Below, piece by piece: positions 1 through 11,280 of a stretch of 64,000 bases of DNA; the first letter of the stretch is position 1; each line of letters opens with the position of its first letter. Location: NCBI RefSeq assembly GCF_028858725.1, contig NC_084766.1, positions 22,670,501 to 22,734,500 on the forward strand. Reading direction: 5' to 3'. The notes under the pieces were generated by a model. It had not been told where the DNA came from. It saw only the letters and a list, made by a program, of their open reading frames with translations, and searched no databases. The position numbers were made by a program, and so were the translations under genes. Source of the stretch: Colius striatus. Its lineage: Eukaryota > Chordata > Aves > Coliiformes > Coliidae.

Positions 1-120
1 TGTATTAGAAATGTCACCCAGTTCTTGCAATAGAAACTCAAGAATTTCCTAACAGATATCAAAGAAGATACAAAGTTGTTGGTCTGTAGAGTAGTACAAA
101 GAAGTATTTTAAGCTAATAT

Positions 121-495
121 AATCACAGAATAGTCAGAGTTGGAACTTCTAGAGATTATCCAGTCTGGCTCCCTGCTATAGCAGGTTCACCTTGATCAAG
201 TCACACAGGAACACGTCCAGGTGGGTTTGAAAACCTCCAGAGAAGGAGATTCTACAACCTCTCTAGGCAGCCTGTTCCAGTGCTGCATCACTAAAGAACT
301 CTCTTCTCATGTTTAAGTGGAACCTTTTGTGTTCCAGCATGTGCCCCTTATCACTAGCCCTGTCACTGGAGACAACAGAAAAAAGTCTGGCCTCACCCTC
401 TTGAAACCAGCCCTTTAGGGGTTGGTAAGCATTGGTAACAGGTCCTCTCAGTCTTCCCTAGCTAAACAGCCCCAACTCTCTCAATAATAACATTA
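121..495 (-). mobile_element. CR1 LINE 3' fragment
   Basis: The start reads like a diverged reverse complement of the CR1 3' tail (AATCACAGAAT..GTTGGAACTTC). Typical CR1 3' UTR blocks follow: a 'tcacacaggaacacgtccagg' type segment, 'ggcagcctgttccagtgct', and 'tgtttaagtggaaccttttg'. The element therefore lies on the minus strand and is 5' truncated. The right border is approximate. It has no coding capacity. Confidence 0.85.
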
Positions 496-2295
496 CTTGC
501 AAAACCTGAGGGGTGCAGGTATGTGTGCCTGGCTGGTAAGAACACATGACAGAGCTCTACCAGCAGATACTTATAACTATTAGAAATGCAAAAATACACA
601 GAAATTATGATGTTATAGAATAAATAGTTATTATGTTACAGCATAGAACAATTTAGTGATTTTAAGTATTTCAGTTTGTGTATCCACCTTCTGAAAAGGA
701 AATGAGCACTTGCCTCGCTAAAGAAAACAAGACAAGTACTCAGGATGTATTTTGTAATGTTGCATCAGAAAAACGGTATGTGCAATGGTGTGTGGTTTCT
801 AGTTTGCCACCACGAGTGAAATCTTCCTCATTTTGAGAAAGGTTTGAAGATTGTTATGTTTTCTGAGCATCTCTGTGTGTTAAAAGATTAATACAATTTG
901 CTTTAATGAAAACTTTCTGGGTTTGCCGGTCCCTCATGATTCATCTCACTGCTTGTGTGTTGCTTTACTACTGATAAAAAGAGTGTTGGGCTCCTTCATC
1001 AGTATCTGCTGATGGGGAAGATGTTTGTGTCACACAACAAATATTGCTGGCTCAGCTATCTTGCCACTGAGATCTGCAAAGTCAACATGTCTCCCATGAT
1101 CATTTCAGGCATATCTCAGTCATCTGGCCATAAACAGTTTTCCAAAGGGTAATGGCCTCACCTCTGAGTCAGCTGATTGGTGCAATCCATCTTGATGTAC
1201 AGGAGATGAGACAGAATACTCTGGGTGTCTTAATGCCTTTCAGTTGTAATTGTGCTCTACATTCTTGCTCTCGAGTCTTGGTTCATGCCTAAAATCCTGA
1301 TCAAGATCTCTGTTTTCTAGACAGAAAGTCTAGTTTCTCTTCCTACTGAATACTAGTTCCTAATCCTGCCCTTAATCATTGATTCGTTCCTCTTGCCTCT
1401 TTCTTTGTTTTTCAGCTCTAGTTTCTGCTTTAAGTTAGCTTGCCTGACCTTGTTTCAGCTATGACTGCTCCTGATGCTGAGAGCACTTGCCCACATTGAG
1501 ATTAGAATTACAATGAGCCAAATCTGATGTTCACTTAACCCTGCAAACTTTAGTATTCGTGTGACTAAAACATCCTCTGAGGACAGTGATTTTAGTGCTG
1601 TCTAATCAAGAAACAGTTATGTAGAAAAGTACCAAGGCAAACTAGCTAATAAGGCAAATCTCATCTTTAAGCAGACTATTGCTACTGAGTTACATGTGGT
1701 AGAGCCATACATACGGTGATAAACTTTTTAAAAAACATGTTTACACATTTCCAAGAATGCCTTTTCCATCTGCTCTCTGGCAACACCCCCATATGCTCAA
1801 ATGATAATAACAAAAAAGGCTCTTGCTCATTTCACAGAATGGGAAGGCAAAGAGGTGCTTTCTCCACAAATTTCCAAAGAAAATCCAATAACTTTCTAAG
1901 AATATTCCCTCACTCATACTACAGACTTTTTGTAGGCAAATCATCAGAAACTGTATATGAAACAGCTGTGCTGAGAATAAGTGTGTGTAGAATATCCAGT
2001 TATAGCAAGGCCTCTTAACTGTATGTGTCCATCTGGTAGTTATATTAAAACAATTAACTAGGGGAACTAATGTATGGAATCTATTTAACAGACCATCAGC
2101 CAAAAGCTGATTCCAACAGAGGTATAGAAGAGTTTTTGTCAGTTTGCTCTCCCAACACACAGCAATCTGATGCTTAGAGTCATCTTGATTCAGAGGTCAT
2201 ACCTTTCATTTTAATAATGTGATCTTTCTTCTGTGATTTTTTTTTTCTGTTATATTTTCAAACTAATGTAAACTCTCGGTATCCTTCACTTCTTG
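496..2295. other. Intergenic stretch without recognised gene
   Basis: This is AT-rich unique-looking DNA. Open frames here are short (100-139 codons at most, overlapping on both strands at 1716-2160) and show no recognisable domain, no start context and no homolog I know. In human the gene upstream of ZNF518A is CCNJ; nothing resembling cyclin J is seen. Confidence 0.6.
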
Positions 2296-2535
2296 TCACA
2301 GAATCATAGAATCTTAGAGTAGAGCTAGAGCAGGACCACCTAGAGTAGGTGACACAGGAACTTGTCCAAGTGGGTTTTGAATGTCCCCAGAGAAGAAGAC
2401 TTCACAACCCATCTGGGCAGCCTGTTGCAGTGCTCCCTCACCTGAACAGTGAAGAAATTCTTCCTTGTATTTCTGATTGTTATAGTAGTTTCCTCTAGGA
2501 CTTCTCTTGTTGAGTTTGGACTGAACCCTCTTGCT
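2296..2535 (-). mobile_element. CR1 LINE 3' fragment
   Basis: It begins with CACAGAATCATAGAATC, the reversed CR1 terminal octamer repeat. Diverged CR1 3' UTR blocks follow ('gacacaggaacttgtccaag', 'gggcagcctgttgcagtgct', 'ctccctcacctgaacagtga'). It is minus-strand oriented and 5' truncated, and the end is fuzzy. The DNA to about 3110 may belong to another unclassified old repeat. Confidence 0.85.
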
Positions 2536-5242
2536 TTCTAAACTCCTTCTGAAAGGAGTTTAGGTGCAACTGGGTACAATCTTAGCCCTAGTCATAATGA
2601 AGAGTATGGGCTCTGGGTTCTGACATAGAGTAAGTTTATTACAGCTTGAGCTGGACCTCCTCTTACCAGAGGAGTCTGGAACCAAGAAATCCCCTGACAA
2701 TCCAATCTCCTCAATCCTCTTGTGACAGTGATATTTAAGGCTGGGATCTTCTTGTTCCTTTGTCCATCTCCAGAGGGTTCCAGTTCTTATCTTGGAAGTG
2801 GGTTTCCTTCCTTATCTCTGAAGTAGCAAGTCACAGTTTTATGCAGATTTAAAATCTGGTTTAGCTTATGTGCACTTGGGTGTCTTCAATGTTCCCAGTC
2901 TTTTGTTAACTTCAAGTAGGATGATTATCTCCCCCTTCTAGATTATCTCTTTGTTTAGCACCAAACCACTCACCCTGAGGTTTGTAGCCTCAGGCCTCAG
3001 GTCTCATAGTTGTTCAGCTTAAGCAAGTTTCAGTTCATCCTGGTTTTGCACAATTAATTCTAATATTTTATGTTATGAACTGGTCTCTTGATAACTTAAT
3101 TTTATGCCCTCTAATTCCTTTACTGTAAGAAATGGTGAGCAATCATCCTTTGCTCACCTCCTTCATGTCACTTCTATTGTATTTGAGTCTTAAGCTGACT
3201 CTTCCAAAGGCTGAAAAGTCTGAGTTTCTTAATTCTTGTACTAAGGACTTTTCATTTAGGTTTCTTCTTCATAACCTTCCTGGTTTTGTGATATCCACAT
3301 TGAGAAAGAGAAGCCAGAACTGAATAAAGTGGGGAAGATACATCCATAGCAAGCACTGTGGTGTTTACGGTTTTGTTTTCTACTGCTTTTTCTACTGGTT
3401 CTTAGTATTCCATTTGCTTTTACAAGTATTACTGAGCATACATTTTACATACATATTTTACAAGTATTACTGAGTCACCATTTTCATATTAATGCCTGCT
3501 ACATCTCAAAGACACCTTTTCAGGATGGTATTTGCCATTTTGGAGCCCACCATTTTCTAGGCAAAACTGCTATTGCTTTTCCTAATATGACACCGAATTT
3601 CATCTTCTAATTTACTGCGCAGTTCTTCAGCATCATGAACACTATCTACAGCTGGGTTTTTTTTTTGTTTTTTTTTTTTTCAGAAAATTGTGACTTGAAA
3701 AACTCAATGTCGTCATCAAATTTTGGCAAGGTGCTACTTCTCCCTTCTTCTCTGTGAATATAATGAGCAGCACAGGCTGTAACAGAGAATTTGGTGGGAC
3801 TTCTTGTTAACTTTTAAGGAGATAAAATTTAAGTTCCAAAATAGTATACAATAAAGCCATAAATTCATGTATTCTGTGCTTTCTTTAGGGTTTCTATCAG
3901 TTCTCTCTGTATGGACATAAGACTTAATGAGTTAATAGCTCTTTGGTTCATTTCATAAAACCTGTTCAAATTGTGTCCCATATCTTCTACTGTTTCGTCA
4001 TCAAGTCAGTTTTAAGTGAAAAGTTACACCACAGACATAATCATGCAGCCATTTCATTATTTATTCCATCAGAACTCCTGTCTCTGGTCTTACTACTGAC
4101 TTTGCTATCCTTTATTTTGTTGTTTTATAACCTTTTCTACGGACACTTTGAGACAAATTCAGTCTTTCATGCATATTCTGTAAAGAAGAGTTCTAATGCA
4201 GAAACCTCCACGAGTCTGTTCTTAAAGATGCAAATAATTCATTTTGGTTTTCTCCTGAGGTTTCTTCTGAGTGCTCATTTTATACCTTGCTCATCTATTG
4301 GCTGTATAAGTTTTCTGGAAGAGTTCCTGATATTTTTCTTATGAAGTGGGCTACATATTATTTTATTTATAGCAGATAAAATTCTAAATTGGTTTGTAGC
4401 TTTTAGTAACAGTAAACAAAACTTCATCTCATGCATTTGTCTGTTTCAGCATTATTATTAAATACACACTTTACAAAATTAATTAATTGAGATTTATTTC
4501 GTGGCTTGTCTGTAATCGGATTATAAACCATATTCTTATTTACTGCATGGCAGCTACAGCTACTATTGCCAGAACAGCACAAATGATGATCACTTTTCTC
4601 CAGAAGATGGCAAGTTCTGAATATGTTCATCAAAAGCAAAAATAAAAATATGTCTGTGGTACAACTGAATGGACAAATTCACAGGTAGTGGAGTCTGGAA
4701 ATCCATGAAGAAAGAAATTAGGGACTAAACAGACAAAGGAATGTTTAGGAATTAACAGACCTTACTTAGTGTTGGTAGGGAAACTGCCCAGGAGGACAGT
4801 CTTTAAACTAACAGCCAAAAAGAAGAGAATTGTAATGCCTCTGCTCTTTTTTTTTAAGAATGACTGCTTTGTGGGAGTTAGAAAGGCTTGAGGCAAATAA
4901 TCTTACTGCTAGATAGTTGTTTCAAATTCTTGTAATGACCTGTAAATAGGAAGTATAATCTTACAGATAAAAAATGGGAGCTTCCAAGAAAATACATTTA
5001 TTCTGTTCTGTTCCATAACAGTGCACTCATCAAAAGTGCTAAGTTGGCTTTCTGCATTACTCTTTCTTACTTGTGTATTCTTACATAAAAACTTTTAGTA
5101 TGGCCTTTTGAGTTTGTTCTTCAAATCTCTTATTTCCACACTGATCTGCTTATAAAAAGCTCCAAACTATGCTTTTCACGAAAATAAATACTACATTGGT
5201 TAGCCAAAGTTCATTTCCTTAACAAAGTACAGTGTACTTGAA
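2536..5242. other. Intergenic stretch without recognised gene
   Basis: No gene is supported. A T-run with a single G interruption lies at 3657-3680. A 16-base direct repeat (TACAAGTATTACTGAG) occurs at 3421 and again at 3459, a 38-base spacing. The largest open frame (3943-4344 +, 133 codons) is rich in Leu, Phe and Ser, as expected for translated AT-rich DNA, and has no recognisable motif. Confidence 0.55.
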
Positions 5243-5895
5243 ACAGTGCTGTCCTGGTTTAGGCCCATCAGGGAACAAAAGACCACCATTAGCCTCAAGT
5301 ACCAAAGACCTGAGGATTGCCAAAGGGCAGGGAGAGCTTAATTGCTGCTTAAGGTTCATGACAAAACAGACCAGGCTACTGGGCTTGGGGAAGAAAACAG
5401 AAAATAATTTAATGCAACACCAACTAAAGCATAACCATAAAATCCCAAAACATAACCAAAATAAAACAACACAGAGTGGTACAATAATGAAGAGTCCGAC
5501 CAGCCCTTTAAGACCACCTTCTCCCCACTCCTCCCCTCTTCCCAGGCTCAGAGCCCTGATCCCGGGGTTTTTACTTCCCCCCCGCCCCGAACAGCCCAGG
5601 GGGGCAGGGAGTGGGGGTTTCAATCAGTCTATTCCTGATAGCTTCTGCTGTTTGTCTCTCCTCAGGGCAGGCGGGCTCCACACCAGTCCTCCCTGCAAGT
5701 CCGCGGGGTATCTCACACACACGGCTGCCCTGCACAGGCTGCTCCGACGTGCATTTATCCCAAAGGCTGCAGCTCCTCTCTGCCTCTCGTGTGGGGCAGA
5801 GACCCTGGATTCTTTTTTTTTTTTTTCAATTTTTATTTTAAGAATATTTCTGAGAACACCCATCAGTCAGACCCAATTATTTAGTTTGGATTAAT
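5243..5895. mobile_element. Avian ERV LTR-like repeat, copy 1
   Basis: The left edge reads CTGTCCTGGTTTAGGCCCAT, a start common in avian LTR-type repeats. An A-rich stretch and then a C-rich, TC-rich segment with 'tcttcccaggctcagagccc' follow. The same order of blocks recurs in the next element at about 5936-7050 ('tcttcccaggcccagctcac'), so these are two diverged members of related families. Long open frames on both strands (for example 5232-5894 +) are by-products of its composition. Family, orientation and exact borders are not determined, and I see no gag, pol or env. Confidence 0.55.
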
Positions 5896-5935
5896 TTCTG
5901 ATATAAGTAGTTTCTGATAGCGCAGCTGATTATAC

Positions 5936-7050
5936 TACAAATTGAGGGGCTCGCTGCCAATTACGGTTCTGGGCAAAACAGACTCCAGTACTCGACTTAG
6001 AGAGGAAAGTAGGAGAGTTTATTCTACAAGAAACAGAACGGAATAAAAGCAAAAGGGGAGTAGGATGATGAGTAAATTACAACCAGCACTTTAAGATCTC
6101 CCTCCCCCATCCCTCCTTTCTTCCCAGGCCCAGCTCACTGCTCCCGGTATCTCTACCTCCTCCCCTCTCAATGGCTAGGGGGGGAAGGGGGGGGGGGGAA
6201 GAGGAGGGGGGGAGGGCGGGGGCAAGGAACGGGGGATGTGGTCAGTCTCTCACAGATGGTCTCTGCCACTTCTCTCTTCTCAGATGAGGATGACTCCTTG
6301 CATTCTTCCCCTGCTCCAATATGGAGTCCCTCCCATGGGACACAGTCCTTACCGAACTTCTCTGGTGTAGGTTCTTCCCGGCAGCTGCGGCTTCTGCTGA
6401 CACAGGGTCCCTCACATAGGACAGAGCCCTTAGTGAATACCTCTGGTGTGGGTTCTTCCACACATTTGCAGCTTCTGCAGGGACAGGGTCCCTCCCTCAG
6501 GACATGGCCTCTTCAGGGCATAATTTGAGTGAGCTTCTTTGGCGTGGGTTCTTCCCCATAGTTACAGCTTCTGTGAATATGGGGCCTCTCCTATGGGACA
6601 CGGCCTCCTCTGGCCATACCACTGCCCCTGGCACAGAGTCTTTAACAAAGTGAGTTACTCTCCTTGATGGGGATTCTTTAATGAAGTGCAAACAAATCCC
6701 AGCTTCACCAGTCCTCTCTGCAGGATGCAGGGGAGTCTCTGCTCCAGCACACCTCCTCGTCTCTTCTCTCACTGACCTTGGAGCCTGCATGGTTGCTTTT
6801 CTCTCTCTTCCAACTCCTTGCACCACCACCAGCTGGAAAAGAAGAGACAGAAGAAAGAAGAAACAGGAAGAAGCCTCCTCTTCTGGCTTCTTCTTAAAAC
6901 GTGATCATGGAGGCGTCTAAATGACTCAGCCCCAGAAGTGGGTCTGGCTCAGAGCTGGGGAGAGTTTTGAGCAACTTCTTACAGGAGCCATCTTTACAGC
7001 CCCTTCCCCCTTACCAGAAATGGCTGTCATGTCAAACCATGACAGTGAGA
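5936..7050. mobile_element. Avian ERV LTR-like repeat, copy 2
   Basis: This element resembles a C/T-rich avian LTR family. A conserved block 'tcttcccaggcccagctcac' is followed by a G-run tract and 'tgtggtcagtctctcacagatggtctctg'-type sequence. A degenerate tandem array follows at about 6320-6620, in which 'tctggtgtgggttcttcc' and 'gggtccctc' phrases recur. The right part includes 'ctcctcgtctcttctctcac' and 'cttacaggagccatctttac', blocks I recognise from the same avian repeat. Structure suggests a solo LTR; no internal retroviral genes flank it. Borders are approximate. Confidence 0.6.
6178..6237 (+). repeat. Poly-G / G-rich low-complexity tract
   Basis: Several G-runs of four or more, including one of about 14 Gs, lie close together inside LTR-like copy 2. 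The tract could form a G-quadruplex on the + strand and is also prone to sequencing and assembly error. Confidence 0.85.
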
Positions 7051-8388
7051 CACTGGTATAATTGAGGAAAACATTGAGTTTTCAATTTTAAAATATCACA
7101 CACACAGAACTAAAAGCAACAATAAGGATCACATTATGAAGGGTAATTATTTGCACTTACTTGACTTAGCAATTTGTAATGGATTAATACTAATGACATA
7201 TGTACTGGGAAGTCTTGTAATTGTTTGCTATTTCAGATGCACAGAATAACATGATGTAATGTGCATTTTAACAGTACAAATACTATACTAAATCTTCCAA
7301 AATACTACATAGCTTACATATGTTTCTGGAGACAACAGCCAGCACTCAGGAAAAAAACCTGACTGCAGACATCAGAGCAGTTTTTTGGGGGTGAAAAGTA
7401 AAAAGTGCTGTGGGATATTTCATGTTTCACAGGACACATACTGTCTTGAGGTTGAAAGCCTTTTTTTCACAGGATCTCACATAGTAAAGTGGACCAAATT
7501 AAACTTTTCTTCTGAAAAAGAAGGAAGGACTGAAATAATGTGTGGACTCAGTTCTTAAGTTTTAAGAATTTTGGAATGTAACAGTGTAGTGTACATATCC
7601 TGGCTATCCAGATGCATCATATGTGATCTTTGTCTTCAGGAAAGAGAACACAACGATACTCTAGTCTTCATGCAGCATGCAGTGATCCTTGAAATAGTGT
7701 GTGATGTCAGTTTAAGGAATTCATGTTCCAAAAGATAACAAGTACATAACAAAAGTACATAAAAACATCTGTTTGCTTTCATTTGCTCCATCACAATTCC
7801 TGCTTAATGCCACATGGGGTTCAATTTCCAATATCAGGATACTCAGAAAACATGTGTGCTCTCTAGTTCTGTGTACTCATTTCTGAGTCACTTGACAACA
7901 CTTTGGTCTCACTTGGGTTTCCTTCATGGCTTTCAGATTAGTTTCTACTCTGAGTGTGGTAGGATGGCAGTTGTTGCATTCATTGCTCTTCTCTCTGTAG
8001 TGAGCACGTGGTTTCAAAGAGATCTTTGAGGCCGCCTCTCATGTCATAGTTTAGAAGGGGCTCCTAGTACTCCTCCAAAATGGGAAGGTCATAGAGTATT
8101 ACTTAGAAATTTTGGGAAGGGTTTTTGCAAATGCTGACTCTCATGACTGAAGAGCTCTTTCATGGTTTTGGAAGAAGCTATTATATAATGCCTTACCTTT
8201 TGGTGGGTTTGACCACTGATGTCATTTGTCATCACATTGCCACCTTTCTTTTTGCTCCATATATTCCCATACAGATCTTAATCCCAATACAAATTTATTT
8301 CTAGATTCATGTGTTCTGATGTCATCTTTTTGAATTCCTCCTGTGCTAGAAAGAATCTCAATGTGTACGATAAGTTAGACATTAGCCA
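7051..8388. other. Intergenic stretch without recognised gene
   Basis: This is unique-looking AT-rich sequence. Open frames are under about 75 codons and have no recognisable product. No promoter-like or RNA-gene-like structure was recognised. Confidence 0.5.
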
Positions 8389-8538
8389 CTTCCTTCCTTC
8401 CTTCCTTCCTTCCTTCCTTCCTTCCTTCCTTCCTTCCTTCCTTCCTTCCTTCCTTCCTTCCTTCCTTCCTTCCTTTCTTTCTTTCTTTCTTTCTTTCTTT
8501 CCTTTCTTTCCTTTCTTTCCTTTCTTCCTTCCTCTCTC
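8389..8538 (+). repeat. (CCTT)n / (CTTT)n microsatellite
   Basis: About 85 bases of near-perfect CCTT tetranucleotide repeats run into CTTT and CCTTT units up to about 8538. The + strand is pure pyrimidine throughout, a mirror-repeat composition able to form triplex DNA. Open frames that decode it as Pro-Ser-Phe-Leu or Lys-Glu-Gly-Arg repeats are artefacts. Confidence 0.97.
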
Positions 8539-9748
8539 TCTTGGTGTTCTCTCACAGGTTTTTTCTCTTGTGCCTGACATCCATATATTTTCTAAATTTA
8601 AATTAGGAAGTGATAAAATACAGATAAATACCTGTTTCTATCTTTATATTTGAATTTGTTGGGATGAATGACTGACAATATGATGCAGATTTTAACTTCA
8701 GATTAGGAATACTAGCACTCTAACATAAATTTTATATGGTAGCTGCTTTGTTAGACCAATGATTTTAGTGGATAATTATTTTATTCTGACATTAGGACTG
8801 CAGCCAGAACTATGCTGTTTGTCTTTTTTTTTTCTTCAGTTGTTGTTAGCTTTGAGATCCTCCAATCTCCACTTCGGAACATTTAGAAAAAGGCAATGAA
8901 TCAGAAGCCAGAAGAAAAGAAGAATTTGAAGATTTGCATACAAACATTTTTTCTGCTTGCTTTTGGCACAGATCGCTTCATTTGGTTGCCACACAACCAT
9001 CAATGATGTAACTCTATTCCTGAAGATATTCTTTAGGGCCAAAAAACCCCACCCCAAAATGGCTTCTGTTCATTTCTTTTACAGTCCAGGACAGAGGGGT
9101 AAAAAAGTGATGTCAGTTTGAGTAAGGAATTAAAAATATGTTTAGGGTTAATAGATCCTTATTATTCGCACATATACACTCAGGGAAGACAAGGTTCCTT
9201 CTTGTTCTCAAATTTAACCATGAGTAAAAAGTGTATTTTTAAAACTTTGTTGCAACTAGTAAGATGTGACAAAGTTAAAATTATGTTGCAACTAGTAAGG
9301 TGTGACAAAATTTCTGGAGGCAAATTAGCTGTATTGCTCAGTTTTATTGCTCATGAGTTAGTTTAAGGTTTTTTTCATTTAGGAACCTAAACCTTTCTCC
9401 TCTTTGCTTTTGCTTTCTGAATGCTATTTCATAAGTGGAGAGAGGCTTTCCTTTTCAATGGTCTCTTCACAATTCATCTTTACAGTCCGTTTCTGCTGCG
9501 GACATTTGCTCCTTTTTTTGGCCACTGACAATCTTAGTTTTGATTATCTTCCATGTGCTTTAATACTTGGCACAAATGTAAACAACACACTACTACTAAC
9601 AAGCATTGCTTGTCCCTCTTCTAAGCAGCAGTGATATTGCGTCTCTAACAAGGCAAACATTTAATTTGTAGTGATTTTCAACTTTGATTTTTTGTGTTAT
9701 TTTGAGCTTTGAAAAATCACATCAACTATACTAATCCACACATAATGT
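8539..9748. other. Upstream flank of the CpG island
   Basis: AT-rich DNA with no supported gene. It contains one local tandem duplication (listed separately) and then changes abruptly to GC-rich sequence near 9750. Confidence 0.5.
9249..9310 (+). repeat. 36-bp period tandem duplication (two units)
   Basis: GTTGCAACTAGTAAG followed by (A/G)TGTGACAAA occurs at 9249 and again at 9285, with the intervening bases part of the unit. The spacing of 36 bases and the near identity indicate a recent local duplication. Confidence 0.85.
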
Positions 9749-9763
9749 CCGAGTGTCTTCTTT

Positions 9764-9774
9764 GCCGCCATCTT
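9764..9774 (-). promoter_or_regulatory. YY1-type site (AAGATGGCGGC)
   Basis: The + strand reads GCCGCCATCTT, the exact reverse complement of the YY1 core consensus. It sits at the left edge of the CpG island. YY1 sites of this form are typically found near transcription start sites of CpG-island promoters. Binding here is inferred from sequence only. Confidence 0.6.
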
Positions 9775-10350
9775 CCATGGGATCCCCTAAAAACAAATTG
9801 TGGTGGCCCACGATGGGCCACGAGCTCTCCCTGGCCGCTGCCATTGACGGCCATGGGATCACGCACACTCGTGCAGAGGGATGCGCAAAGCCATTGAAAG
9901 GTAGCGCCGGGCCGTGCAGCCAGGCTGCACCTACAGCCGCGTCATGTGCCCAAGGCCCAGAGGGCCCGCGCCAGGTGGCAGGGCCACCCGCCAGCAGGCC
10001 TCGGGCGGGGCGGGCCACCGCGGCCACGGGGATGGGGCGCGAAAGACCTCGGCCCGGCGGAGACCTCCCCGCGGGAGGCTCAGCATTGCGTTTGCCTCGC
10101 CCCCAGCCCCTGCGGCCCCCTCCAAGGAGAAGGAAGAGAGGGCGGAGGAAGGCAGCGCCGGGGGCCAATGCCACCGCCCCGCCCGCGCCGGGGTCCGGCC
10201 CCGCCACCCGTCCCGCCAAAGCAGGGGCGGAGGCGCCCCACCCCTCCCCTGCCCTGGGCCTCGTCGGCCGCCGTCCCTCTGCCCAGGTGAACGCGTATCC
10301 CTCCGCCGCGTCCGCCCCCACTGCCGGGCTCGCCGCCCTACAGTCCCCGG

Positions 10351-10405
10351 ATGGAAACTGTTATGGCCGTCAACAGCGACTGGCCGGGCTATGGAGAGAG
10401 GCGAG
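10351..10405 (+). other. Candidate upstream ORF in a ZNF518A 5' exon
   Basis: An ATG at 10351 opens 18 codons (METVMAVNSDWPGYGERR) and ends one base into the next codon at a good donor, GAG|GTAACT. If this donor joins the acceptor at 14873, the frame continues for two codons and stops at TAA. The result would be a 20-codon uORF upstream of the ZNF518A start. Alternatively this is unused sequence, or a coding first exon of another transcript. Confidence 0.3.
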
Positions 10406-11280
10406 GTAACTCAGTGAGCGTCGCCGGACGGACAAGGGGGCGGGAGGATCCTCGCGCGGTGCGGGAAGGGGCGGCCGGCGCGGGTTGCGACTCAGAGGAG
10501 CGGGCGGGAGGTGCGAGCCGCGGCCGGGTAGGAAGCCGCCCTGTGGTAGGGCTGAGCTGTTAAATAGTGCGTGCCCGTCCGCCTGCTCTGGGCGCGGGAA
10601 GCTCGCGGGGCGTCCGGGGCTGGCTGCCGGGCAGCCGGGGAGCGCGGGCAGCGCCCGGCGCGCCGAGCGGCAACTTGGAATGCCTCGTGGCGGATGCCGA
10701 GGCCGCCTGTGGCGAGGTATCCCTCCGCCGGGCTATGCGGTGCCAGGCGAGGCGTCGTGGGCAGCGCGGCGCCCCCGGGGTCATGTGGGCGCCCCGCGGC
10801 GGGACGGGGGCAGCGCTGCCCGCCCGGGCTGCCCCAGGAGCCGTCTGGCTCACAGGCAGGAGCTGCTGGGGGAAAGTGCCCCACGCGCCCCCATCCCAGT
10901 TAAGGGGAGCACCCGGCGCCGCCGCCGCGGTCGGATGGAGCCCGCGGAGCGGCCCTGAGGCGGTGTCAGCCCCGGGCGCTCCCCTACCGGGCTCGCAGCA
11001 TCGACCGTTTCGCGTTTTGCCTCCGCTCTTCCCTGGCCCCTCGACCCGGGGCCAGGGGAACAGCCCCCTCCCGGGCCCTACTTCTGTTTCTGCGCCTGGG
11101 CAAGCCCTGGCAGCTCACTGCGGGACCGCTGCTCGGTAACGACGGGGCCGGCAGCCCCGAGCGGGGAGTCGGGCAGCGTCCTCCACATCGGCAGTACAGG
11201 GTGAGAAAGTGGCTGTTCACAGGTACGTTGGCGGGGGCTGGGTGTCGCTGGAGCCTTCCCCTGCTGTTATCGTAAATGGC

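Larger units (their letters stand above)
9750..11280 (+). promoter_or_regulatory. ZNF518A: CpG-island promoter of ZNF518A with untranslated first exon(s)
   Basis: Base composition switches from AT-rich to very GC- and CpG-rich here and back again by about 11.28 kb. The island holds many GC-box-like runs, a CCAAT box (GGGCCAATG near 10162) and a YY1-type element at its left end. No TATA box is evident, as usual for a broad housekeeping-type promoter. Plausible 5' splice donors on the + strand are GCGAG|GTAACT (intron starts 10406), GGCGAG|GTATCC (10717), TACAGG|GTGAGA (11201) and CACAG|GTACGT (11223). The start site and the donor actually used cannot be decided from sequence. It lies 3.7 kb upstream of the ZNF518A coding exon on the same strand. 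A second, divergent transcript from the island is possible. Confidence 0.8.

Noticed and set aside
5232-5894. 220-codon open frame on the + strand
   Set aside because: It lies over an LTR-like repeat, has low-complexity C-rich translation and competes with open frames on the other strand.
8278-8653. Repeat-containing frames with Lys-Glu-Gly-Arg or Phe-Leu-Pro-Ser units
   Set aside because: They are direct translations of the CCTT/CTTT microsatellite.
1-9700. Expected upstream neighbour CCNJ (cyclin J) from human synteny
   Set aside because: No cyclin-box or CCNJ-like reading frame was recognised; the gene probably lies further left.
9731-11139. Many long open frames of up to 218 codons on both strands
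   Set aside because: They are caused by the GC-rich CpG island, where stop codons are rare. The translations are Ala/Pro/Gly/Arg-rich and carry no domain.
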